DNA of 64,000 nucleotides, from contig CAJNOL010000010.1 in the NCBI GenBank assembly GCA_905250125.1, forward strand, positions 245,702 to 309,701, written 5' to 3'. Shown here one piece after another: positions 1 through 10,800 of the stretch. A program made the position numbers and the translations under genes. Source of the stretch: Rotaria sordida (taxonomy: Eukaryota; Rotifera; Eurotatoria; Philodinida; Philodinidae). Numbering within the stretch: the first letter of the stretch is position 1; each line of letters starts with the position of its first letter. The notes below the pieces were generated by a model that was not told the origin of the DNA, did no database searches, and saw only the letters and a list, made by a program, of their open reading frames with translations.

Positions 1-1422
1 TATATATTTCGGGCTCATGTTTGCATGTGTGCGCGCATGTAACTATATGTGTTTATGTGTGAGTGACACACTATGATTAAACGATTTTTGAATGACTATT
101 CAAAAGACCTTTATCGGTGTTAAACATAAAAGTAGGTTTTTAAAACGAAAAAAAAACAAATTGGAAATAAAATATTATTTATCAAAAATCTCACAAAAAA
201 GAATCCATGTCTTCATATGTATATCAATGTACTTCTTTAAAAAAAATTACTTTTATTCAAAGTGCAAATAATGTAAAATTCGAGCAAAATCTTTTCTTTT
301 TTGTTTTTTTTATACATGGTTAAATAGAACTCGACGAAATGAGTAAGAATATGTAATTTATTATTTTGTTTTAAAAGTCTTTCGATTAAAGAAAAAATTG
401 ACTTTTTTCGATAATGCTAAATGATCAATTTTTTCTAAAAGTATGTTTTCATACTAAATAACTGATATATTTAGATCCGCTATGAAAAACTGAGTCTATG
501 AAACTAATTTTAAAATTAGTTTCACAGACGTAACTTTTCATGGTGAATCTAAATCTATCAGTTATTCAGTATGAAAAACGTACGTTTAGAAAAGCATCGA
601 CCATTGCAGGACTATTGAAAACTCGATTTGTTTAATCGAAAAACTTTGAAAAAGAAATGATAGAATACATATTCTTACTAACTTCGTCGCGCTCTATTTA
701 GCCATGTATAAAAAAAAATGAAAAAAAAATATTGCACTTTTTGCACATCAAATAATGTGAATAATACGGAAAGTGCAAAAATTTTCGACACCGTACTAGA
801 GAGCTATAAAAAAACACAAAAGCCACCAATTATCACCCATTGTGATTCATTTGAAAGAATAAAATAGTAAACAGTCGATCGGACTATTTATATCTCTGAT
901 TATGATTTGTAACTTTTCATCGAGGGTTATAAAGTCAGAAAAAATTTCTTATATTAATTTGTTTATTTTGAATATAATCACGAACAGTCAAAATACATAA
1001 TAGCAAAATATTTGAAGAAAAGAAAAACCATATTTTCAAAATTAACAAATGGGTATTTTACAACTATATTTGTGTCTATTATTTGCTCATAACAGAAAAA
1101 TTTGATTCATTGATCCATGTCGGTATATATTAGCATTCGAATGATTTTTATGCTCTGCTCTACTTTTACCTTTACTTCAATGTTTATTAAGGATTATCAA
1201 CCGAAACGATACAATAAGAAAAAGAAGAAGGTAATTTTTTATTGTAGATATATATATATAGATAGATAGATATGTCAATCTTAATCACTCACCTTGTATT
1301 ATTAAACGATAAAACGTATCTACGCGTGATTGCTTCGTTTATTTATTGAGGTTTTTTTTTACCAATACATAAAATATTCTTTTCATTTATTTAGATATTA
1401 TTCTATCGTTGATTCTAATTAA
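1..1422. other. AT-rich 5' flank of the CABIT gene
   Basis: No coding sequence is supported here. The left half holds a foldback repeat, listed separately. A short (GATA)n-like run lies at about 1252-1272. A plausible 5'-UTR intron runs from a GTAATT donor at 1231 to a TTTAG acceptor at 1394, placing a non-coding leader exon just before the ATG at 1423. Confidence 0.5.
255..745. repeat. Foldback (inverted-repeat) element, about 490 bp
   Basis: The two halves are imperfect reverse complements about an axis near 511. The centre is a 22-bp perfect palindrome at 501-522. Outer matching blocks include TATACATGG at 311-319 against CCATGTATA at 702-710, and the adjoining CTCGACGAAAT against CTTCGTCGCGC. 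It has no coding capacity, so it looks like a non-autonomous foldback/MITE-type element. Confidence 0.75.
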
Positions 1423-3516
1423 ATGGCTTTAGCTTCAATTTATCCCATTAAACTTTCATCAAATGATACAGAAAAATTAGATAAATTAGTAAAAGATCTC
1501 AATAAAGTTGAATGGGAAAATGGTGAATATTATTTTCATAATTTTGTTGATTATTATCAATTACCACAAATAATACGTGTTGAACAAGGATGGAATACAA
1601 ATTTGATTAAAAATCAATCAATGTATTTACAAACATTATTTGATCGTTATTTAATTATTGCTTCACCATTATCATCATCAAGTAAAAGTAGTTCATCAAA
1701 ACAAAAATATCTTATACCAGATTGGTTCCAAGGTGAATGTCGTATTGTATCAAAACACCCCGTACTTAAAAAACGTTGGTGGATTTTTCAAGGTACATTT
1801 GAATTATATCGATTTGATTTACCACGCTCAATAAAAGTTCTTGCTGATACACCAGCACATATGCGTAAAAAAGAAGCATCATCAACTCATGAATGGGATA
1901 AAATTGTTCTACGTAAAAGTGCTCGTCTTAATGTTGTACGTCGTGAACAATATCAATCACGTATTAAAAATGATAAAGGTGAATTAATTGTAAGTGAACC
2001 AAAAGAAGCATTTGTACTTCAAGATCCAAAAAGTGGCCATGAATTTATTTTACCACCTGGTGTACCATTACGTTTTGCAACATTAATTGAAGATACTGAA
2101 TTACATGCACAATATAAAAGTCATGAAGGAACATTTACATTTCCAGAAATAATGATGCGTTATGATTTTCCACTCGATATTGAAGTAACAACACATTTAC
2201 CGGCTGATTTACCTGATTTTAAACCAGAAGTTAGATTAGAAAAATTCTGTGTTGCAAAATCTGTTTTAGGTTTTCTTATCGGTCAAGATCAACCAAAATT
2301 AATTGAACTTTCACCATTAACACAATATACATTACATTGTGCTAAGTATAAAAAATTTTTAAAATTTGCTTTATTTTTTGTCTAAATATTAATATGTATA
2401 TGTATATATATATATATATATATATTAGATGTTTAACATTTGGTTTACCGCGCGAAGGTGAAAATGTTGAACCAGATAAAAAAAAAGAAGAAAAATTTGA
2501 TGAAAAAGATTATCAACGTTATGAAGAAGTTCGAAGTAAAATGAATATGATTTTTGATGATTCAGTAGAACTTCACAAAAGTAAAATTCAATTAGCATTA
2601 CCTGACGAGGTTTGTTAAGATTTATTTTTTACTTATTACAAATTTTCTTTTTTTTTTTTGTTTCAAAATATAATAGCTTGATTGTGTTGAAACAGCTTTT
2701 GAAATAAGTGTGCGAATGAAAGCTGAAGAAGATCGACCAGTAGATACTGCTTATTTAACATTAGAAGAAGCAATTAAAATTGTTAAACAAACAAAAGATG
2801 ATATTCCATTTCCTAAACCACAACCGAAACGATTTACTGTTCATGCTAGTGCTGATCCAAGTAAATAAAAGAAAAAAAATATTTTCTCCTAATCTTTAAA
2901 CATAATTTTATCTAATTTAATATTTCAGGTAATCCATACAATGAAGTTATTGATTTTGAAGATGTGGAAGCACTAAATGAAAGTGTCGAACAAAATCCAC
3001 CTGAAGCATCAAAAAAAGAAAGTTCAAAATCGGAAAGTTCAAAATCGGAAAGTTCAAAATCGAAATCATCATCGAAAAAATCACGTGATAAGCCTGACAA
3101 ACCAACAAATCAATCAACTAAACGTCCTGCTCTTGTTGTTCAACAATTACCACCACCAATAATTTTACCACCGTAATTTCCTTTGTTTTTTTCTACTTCT
3201 ATTGAAATCTTAATCAAAAATATTGTTGTTTGTTTTTTTTTCATAGTGAAGCATTCGAAAGAACTGTTAAAGCAATTCCGGATAAACTCTATACAAGTTT
3301 TATTCCAGCTACTGTTATAAAGTATGTTAATTGATTATTTTATATTTAATGAATAATTTTATTTTATTTTTTTTGTATAGAAAAATGGATAAAAAAGAAA
3401 ACGAAAAAGATAAAGACAAAGATAAAGAAAAGGAAAAGGACAAACATAAAGATAAAGACAAAGATAAAGTTAAAGAAAAAGACACCGAAAAAAAATCCAA
3501 GAAAAGTCATAAATGA
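1423..3516 (+). CDS. CABIT-domain protein (GAREM/THEMIS/serrano-like), 580 aa
   Basis: Six exons join in frame: 1423-2345, 2429-2609, 2677-2860, 2929-3172, 3247-3321 and 3381-3516. Residues about 20-320 match the layout of a CABIT domain: a FHNFVDYYQLPQIIRVEQG opening as in GAREM, a YLIPDWFQGECRIV segment where CABIT proteins have a similar hydrophobic strand, and the later YTLHCAKCL cysteine region. CABIT proteins are adaptors in receptor and kinase signalling; the partner here is unknown. The second half is low complexity: a Ser/Lys/Glu repeat (exon 4), a proline-rich LPPPIILPP motif that could bind SH3 or WW domains, and an extremely charged Lys/Asp/Glu tail of about 45 residues (exon 6). 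No SAM or SH2-binding region was recognised. An AATAAA polyadenylation signal lies near 3605. Domain call is good; subfamily is uncertain. Confidence 0.8.
2396..2427. repeat. TA microsatellite in CABIT intron 1
   Basis: A run of TA/TG dinucleotides fills the 3' half of an 83-nt intron and ends directly in the TTAG acceptor, so repeat length sets the intron length. Confidence 0.8.
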
Positions 3517-3680
3517 TCATGGAAGAAGAAAACAAAAATAACAAACTAATATTGAACTATCTTTAATTTAGTTTTATGATGTTGTACTAAACAAAAAATA
3601 GCTTAATAAAATCTAAATAAATAAAATAAGAAAAAAACATAATGAAGCACAAGAAACAAACAAATAAACAATATTATTCA

Positions 3681-6045
3681 TTAATCATTATGTTTCAATG
3701 GTGGTAAGCGACGTGGAACGAGACATATCGAAGGTTGGGATGAAATAATCGATGATTGTGTCAACGCACTTAATAACACATCTCGACGTGGTTCAAGACG
3801 AGAAATTGTTTCGAAAGATTTTAAAGGCATTCGAAATTTTGATATGTTAGTATTCTAGAAAAACAAAAAAATATTTCATTTCATATTGAGAAAAGAAAAA
3901 AAGAAATGACTTCAATAGAACATAAATTTGTGAATTCACTTGGATGAGTATTGATGGTATTTTGTCTTGTTAATTGTTCTTTAATATGAGATTTTGACAC
4001 TGTTGGATCAATATAAGTTATATTAATCTTTTATTTTTATAAAGAAAATAATCAAACGAAAAAAAAAAAAAATCAAAATTCAATAAGAAAATTCTTACTT
4101 GATTTAATTTTGTTCGTAACAAAAATGTTTTTTGTCGAATAATAAACTAAAAGATTAAACGAAAACGAAAAAAAGAAAACCATTGATTTAAATCGATTAT
4201 AAAATTTCTAAATTATACCATAAATATACAATATGTTAAACATTGAATAGATATTGTCATTGCTTTGAGAATTGTTATTTGAAAATTTGGTATAATATCA
4301 AGAATATTTAGTAAAATAACAATTGCATTAGTTAAAAACCTATTTAAATTATTGCTATTATTATTAGAGACAAAAGAAAAATAATTTTCTTTGTTTTTTA
4401 CCAGAAAGAAAAAATAAAAAACGAATAAAATGTTTTAGTAGAATTTTTAATTGTTAATATAAGAGATATAATAAACCAAAGACAAGTTAAAAGATACATT
4501 ATCATTTGAATATAATCACATATAATGAAAATATTTTCATTGATAAATACTCGATCGGCATACTTAATGAAAGAAAAAAGAAGTCTTTACAAGATATCAT
4601 TAGTTTTATTAACTTACTGTCGTTATAATAATTAAAATAGCTATCTGCACATGTATATATAATAGAATAATCAGCATTATTTCTGTTAGTGTTTTCTTTT
4701 TTAAATGAACACATATAATTAAATAACCTTTTGCAGAAAGAATTAATATAAAAAGAAATAATGTATGAGCACATATATTAAACAATCGAGCAAGAAATAT
4801 TAGTAATTGAAATACAAATGCATCAATATTTCCTATTAATGCAAATATAAACATTTCAATAAAACATATTAAACTATTAAGCCATGAAAATAATATTGAA
4901 ATAAGATATAAATTAATTATTAAACAAGATTTTGTTTTTGATGAATCTAGACAACAAAAAAAAACAAAATTATTCTTTCATTTTATATATAAATTCAAAT
5001 AAAAAAAACTTACATATATATCTAAGAACAGTTAATAAAATTATAGTATAGATACTTGTACTAATAATATATAATTGCAATATTCCTGAAGAATATAAAA
5101 GAAATATAATATTTAATAAATATAAAAAATTTTATTACCTTGTTCATCATTAGAAAAATGTTTCATAAATAAGTTATTTCCATTTGTTAAGATTAATTTG
5201 TATGCAAAAGATAAATCCTATTTATTTTAATAATTCATATATGTATATATATGTCGTATCGAAGTTACACCGGTCGACGAAGTTATAACTTCGTCAAGAA
5301 TGTTGACGAAGTTATAACTTCGNNNNNNNNNNNNNNNNNNNNNNNNNNNNNNNNNNNNNNNNNNNNNNNNNNNNNNNNNNNNNNNNNNNNNNNNNNNNNN
5401 NNNNNNNNNNNNNNNNNNNNNNCAAGAATGTTGACGAAGTTATAACTTCGTCGACCGGTGTAACTTCGATACGACATATATATATATATATATATATGTA
5501 TTGAACAAAGAAATGAAAGTAAAAAATATATTTACAGTTGTATTTAAACTTGAATTACATGTACTTAAAATAAAATACATTTGACCAATAGATGTAAAAG
5601 ATAATGACAAAACTTCTAAATTTGTTTCATTGCCAATCGAATTTAATTGTAATTCGTTTTTTAAACAAATTTTTGATAAATCATTTTTTATTTCTTTCCA
5701 TTCGTATTTATTTAAAACAAAAAATTTTATTGTATTATTATCCAATGACTATAAAACAAAAGTTTGAAATTCTATTTTTCTCAACAAAACTCAAAAAATA
5801 ACATATTTTTAAAATCTCACATGTAAATTTATATCAATGTGTCCATAAATTGGATGAAAAGAAAATTTTGTTAAATATAACCAATTCTATAATATTAATA
5901 TTGAAATAAAAAACCAGAAAAACCATAAAATAATTTTTTTTCTTGTACTTACAATATTTGTATTTATAGTATCAAATATTATTTTACTAGAAGTTTTATT
6001 TAACAAATAGATTATTGTTATGAACAATAATGAGAAAAAGTTCAT
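3681..6045 (-). CDS. GPR180/TMEM145-like GOST-family seven-TM protein, 490 aa
   Basis: Eleven exons join in frame (minus strand): 6045-5953, 5886-5821, 5748-5536, 5217-5139, 5085-5014, 4946-4618, 4562-4402, 4339-4219, 4146-4099, 4027-3911, 3854-3681. Exon 1 encodes a hydrophobic signal peptide (MNFFSLLFITIIYLL). The ectodomain has the family pattern WLYLTKFSFHPIYGHIDI, then a cysteine-containing segment ending in QMYFILSTCNSSLN, and a LILTNGNNLFMKHFSNDEQG block that precedes TM1 in GPR180/TMEM145. Seven hydrophobic helices follow, including HTLFLFILILSAKGYLI and a Trp-rich region ending in SFWFLTNAIVILL. The length (490) is close to TMEM145. Family members act in the secretory pathway or at the surface as trafficking/signalling receptors. 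Intron 3 (5535-5218) is enlarged by a palindromic repeat with an assembly gap. The C-terminal 96 residues are cytosolic and variable. Confidence 0.85.
5251..5477. repeat. Terminal-inverted-repeat element with palindromic subterminal units; gap 5323-5422
   Basis: Both ends read ATGTCGTATCGAAGTTACAC inward, continuing to CCGGTCGACGAAGTTATAAC. Inside is a 29-bp unit built on the 16-bp palindrome CGAAGTTATAACTTCG, separated by AAGAATGTT. Copies are visible on both sides of 100 Ns, so the gap probably hides more copies. It lies in intron 3 of the GPR180-like gene, inserted in TA-rich sequence. The ends match those of the repeat at 36411-37018. Confidence 0.85.
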
Positions 6046-7887
6046 TGCTTTCTGTTACTTGATTTCTTTCTTTTTTCAATGATTGATAGACAACATCGAT
6101 GCCAATGCACATCGATTTTATTCTCTTGATTTCTCTTTTTTTTAATGTAAGGTAGAAGAAAAAAATATAAGTAAAGAACGAACAAAGAAACAGATAAATG
6201 AAGGACGATTTTCAAGACATACACACGTACGATGCGGAAATAATATAGCATACATCCGAGTTTCATTGATTTACACGCAAGTTTTATTTTTTTGGAAATT
6301 CAATATGTTCAATATTGATTATTATGGGTTTAAGATGAAGTAAACAAAAAAATATGCTATAGAAAAAAAAAATATTCACATTATTTTGGTTAGATGTTGA
6401 TCAAAACTGCTGAGAATTGCAAGCAGATTATTTTTGAAATAACGATAATAACTTTGACTGCTATTCAGTAAGTCAGATGATGAGATATAGTTTATTAATC
6501 ATTGTATAAGAAGGCAAAATCAGAGAAAATGGAACATGATCATTTTCAGTTCGAGTTTAATTTTTTATAAGGTTTATTTTTTAAATAAATTCTTTTCCCA
6601 TGAATACATGTAAAAAATATTGTCTCTTTCACCTCACACCTAATCAATTAAAAGATAATTCGCGAATAATTTCAGAATAGACTACATCTATGGTGAAATT
6701 TCCAGCAAGATCGAACTCCAACAGATTGCCTTTCAATAGTCAATTTTGTTCTTATCGTAGAACGAGATTCTTTTGTTTTGCTATCATCTCACGATCATCA
6801 AGAAAAATTTGTATTATTTAGAATTGGTTTTTGAGGTTCTCATTCACTTACCAGAAGAGTTTTTGTTTTTATATTCGTTCTCACTCATAGCATTAACAAC
6901 AAATGAAACTCCATTTTTTGAAAAAACTTAAGGATAGTCAGAAAATACTTTGTGTAGAGATTTTGTAGCCTGAAGAGTTCTCCGCAAGATGCACTATTTA
7001 CTTTTCAAAAATATTTTTTTATACTTCCAGAATTTGTAAAGAAAAACATACTCAGTAAAAACCATTGTCCTCTTCTCCGTTACATCACTAATGTTGGTTT
7101 TTCAATAATAACTCGACAGAACTAAGATCTCTAAGGCTGAGTTTTTCAGAATATCTAGAACAACTCAACATACATCTTCTACATAAAAAGTAGTTAAAAG
7201 AAATATTTCAGCATAGATACAAAAACATTTTTATTTTGAGAAATCATGTCGCTAACGAATGAACTTGCCCATTATAATTACGTTTTCATCCTAATTTTAC
7301 TTATAATTTTATTCGTATTTTTTTCCAAAATCAACGTTTAATGTGGTTTTTAAAAATGACTCTATTCTTTAGTCCTTTTTTATGTTTCATAGAATTTCAT
7401 CCATGTTGTAAAAAGTAGATGAAATTCGACATTGTTGTCTATAAAGGAAAATAACAGTTACAAGTCGGAGTTAAAATACGCATATTTTTTTTCTTGACAA
7501 TCTCTATGTAAAATTATCAAATCCTTAACAATTGACTTCATTGATTTTTTTTGCATCGATCAATAATCATTTTGATTGTAATTTCGGACTGCCAGAAGCA
7601 AATTCTACTTCATCCTTTTGTACTCTCTCTCTCATATTCAACAAAGTGATTCATTTATTTTTTTGCTATTTTTTACAGAGAGAAGAGAATTTCGATTGTT
7701 GCAATACGTTACAATCTATATTTAACGTCGAATAAGACCGACAACGGCTGACACATTTTTTTCAGTGTGAAGAAGAAAATGATTGCTCTATTCCTACACC
7801 ATTCGTAAAAGGCAGATAAAATTTTTGTAATCAGGTATTTGATTATCTATTGTATAAATAAAAAAAAACAAAAAATTCCTTCTAACA
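6046..7887. other. Intergenic region between divergent GPR180-like and SUGCT genes
   Basis: AT-rich with no supported exon. Open frames at 6042-6266 and 7532-7735 lack recognisable protein features and convincing splice context. The promoters of both divergent genes must lie here, but no clear TATA box or other site could be singled out. Confidence 0.5.
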
Positions 7888-10800
7888 ATGACAATTATTG
7901 ATAGGCTTCCATTGCATGGGGTTAAAATCCTTGATTTAACACGTGTTTTAGCCGGTGAGATACATGTTTGCTGGCTTTTTTTTTTTATTGATAATTAATA
8001 TGCATTTTTAGGACCTTTTGCTAGTATGATATTGGCTGATTATGGTGCAAATGTAATTAAAGTTGAAAAACCTGGTAAATAAAAACAAAAAGAATTTTTT
8101 GTTAGATATTTCTCAAGTACAATTCTTAAAGGTCAAGGTGATGATACACGAACATGGGGACCACCATATGTTGAAGATCAAAGTATATATTTTTTAAGTA
8201 TTAATCGAAATAAACAAAGTATTGCTATCGATATGAGTCGTCGAGAAGGTCAAACAATTATTCGTGAGGTAATTTGTATATAATTAAAATATAAATAAAT
8301 TCTTATGATTATTATTAAATTAGTTAGCTAAAAAAAGTGATATTTTAATTGAGAATTATTTACCTGGACAATTGAAGAAATTTGGTCTTGAATATAAAGA
8401 TCTTCAATCGATTAATGATAAACTTATTTATTGTTCAATAACAGGTTTGAATAATAAATTTCATGTTGGTTTTTCTTTTCTTTTATTAATATTAATATTA
8501 CTTAAGGTTATGGAAGTAAAGGACCGTATTCAAAAAGACCCGGTTATGATTTAATGATTCAAGCATTAGGTGGAATGATGAGTATAACAGGAAGTTCAGT
8601 AAGATTGAGTTTTCTTTGGCTGATTAATCGTATTCTTTTTATCAATGTATACATTAAAAGTAGTGCCTAGGAACCTGTCAAAACTGGTGTTGCTGTTGTT
8701 GATATGGCTACTGGTTTATCAAGTATTGGAGCTATTGTGGCTGCTTTATATCAACGTGAAAAAACTGGAAAAGGAACAAAAATTGAATGTTCATTACTTG
8801 AAACTCAAGTATATACAGTATCTTCAAAAATTGATTATATAGATTTAATTTTGATTTTTTTCTCCGTAATGATAACTGACATAAAGAAACCAAATAATGA
8901 TTTCAATAGAGAAATTTGTTTCTAAAAAAAGATTTGAGAGAAATGAAATCCTCATTGTATTAAAAAAATCTAGTATCCATTTCAAAATATAACGTGCTCC
9001 ACTATTTACTGAATAAATTTTGATAGGGACATGATAGAGACCTGTGGTTTTTACCATTCAAGAAAGATTCGAAGCCATCGAAGTATATCAAAATTTGATT
9101 AGTTATCATTGACCAATCAGATGAGTTCTTAGTGAAAATTTTGGAAAACGATATTCTGAAACTATTTCTTGCTCGATTTAGACTTTTAATAGGACTAGTG
9201 AGTAGAAAAAGTTCTTCTCTTTCAATCTACGCAAGATCAACATTCCTAGTTCGTTCCATTCGAGAGTTATAAGGTTGTCCCTGAGACCTTCAATTTCAGC
9301 AAATCGGTCTTTGATTACCTGAAGAAGCAGCTAGACAGTGATAATTGATCATGTTGATTCAAATGATGATATTTGTTCTTTTAGGTTCGAAACGATCTAA
9401 CACCATTATCTCAATATTTCTGAAGCTCCACCAATTAGCCTTCATGTAGCGAATGAGTCGAAATTTCAGAAATATTGTGATAAGAGAGTCAGATCATTCG
9501 ACTTAGCACAATCAATTACCTCTGCCTAACTGCTTCTTCAGGTGATCACATGTCAATCAGCTGAAATTGGAGATCTCAGAGAAAGCTTTATAACTCTCGA
9601 ACGGAACGAGTCAGGAATGTTGGTCTTGTGCAGATCAAAAGAGAAGAAGAAGTTTTTCTATCCATTAGTTCTATTAAAAGTCTAAATCGAAAAGAGAATA
9701 GTTACAGAATAGTGTTTTCAAAATCTCCAGGGAGAACTCACCTGATTGGTCAATTGTTGACAAATTCAATTTTGATGTACTTCGATGGCTTCGAGTCTTC
9801 TCTCTTGAATGGAGAAAACCGCAGGTCTTTATGATGTTCCTAGCGAGAGTTGTTCAAAAAACAGTGGAGCACATTATATTTTGAAATGAATAGTAAGCTT
9901 TCTATTTCCTAGAGATCCTGAGTATTGGAAACACAATGAACGTTTTATTTTTCTTAAGTCTTTGTTGAAAACAAATTTCTTCATCGAAATGACGATTTGA
10001 ATTCTTTATGCCAGTTACCATTACAGAAAAAAAATTGAAATAAAATCTGTATGATCAATTTTTGGAGATACTATATATAATAATATCGATCAAAAATTGT
10101 TTGTAAATTAAAAAAGTTTTGTTTATTTTATTTTTCAGCTTTCTCTTCTATCACATCTTGCTGCTAGTTATTTAAATGCTGGTTGGGAATCTCAACGTCA
10201 TGGCACAGCTCATGCATCTATCGTTCCTTATCAAGCATTTACATGTCAAGATGGTGAACGAATAGTTGTAGGAGCTACAAATAATCAGTTTTTTCATGAA
10301 CTTTGTGCAGTTTGTTATTTTAATCATTAACAAAAACAAAATCTCTCAATATATATTCTCTTTTATATATAGATTACTAATTTACCTGAACTAACGACAA
10401 ATGATCTATTTAAAACTAATGCTCTTCGTGTTGCTAATAGAGAACAATTAATTTCAATTTTATCAAAAAAGTAATGTTTATGTTTTATTTAGAAATAAAA
10501 TATTTATATTATTTTAATTAATATAGATTTTTGGAAAAACCATTAGCTGAATGGCTTAAACTTTTTAAAAAATCAAATAAAATCCCATATGATCCTATCA
10601 ATAATATGAAAGGTGTTTTTGAGAATGAACAAGTTGGTTTATTAAAAAAAAACAAGAGAATAATAAAAAAATGAAAAATTTCTTTATTTAGATTACTTTT
10701 CTTCAACAAGTTCTTGAAATGAAGAATCCAAATAGAACTAAATCAGTTCAAATTGTTGGTAATTATAATTTTTTTTACGAAGCAGTTAAATGATAAATGA

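Noticed and set aside
5251-5477. Cloning-vector loxP contamination or the 64-aa ORFs called across the repeat
   Set aside because: Only 10 bp of each arm equals loxP, the spacer differs, and a related element with 200-bp arms occurs at 36.4 kb, so it is native repeat DNA. The ORFs are palindrome and N artefacts.
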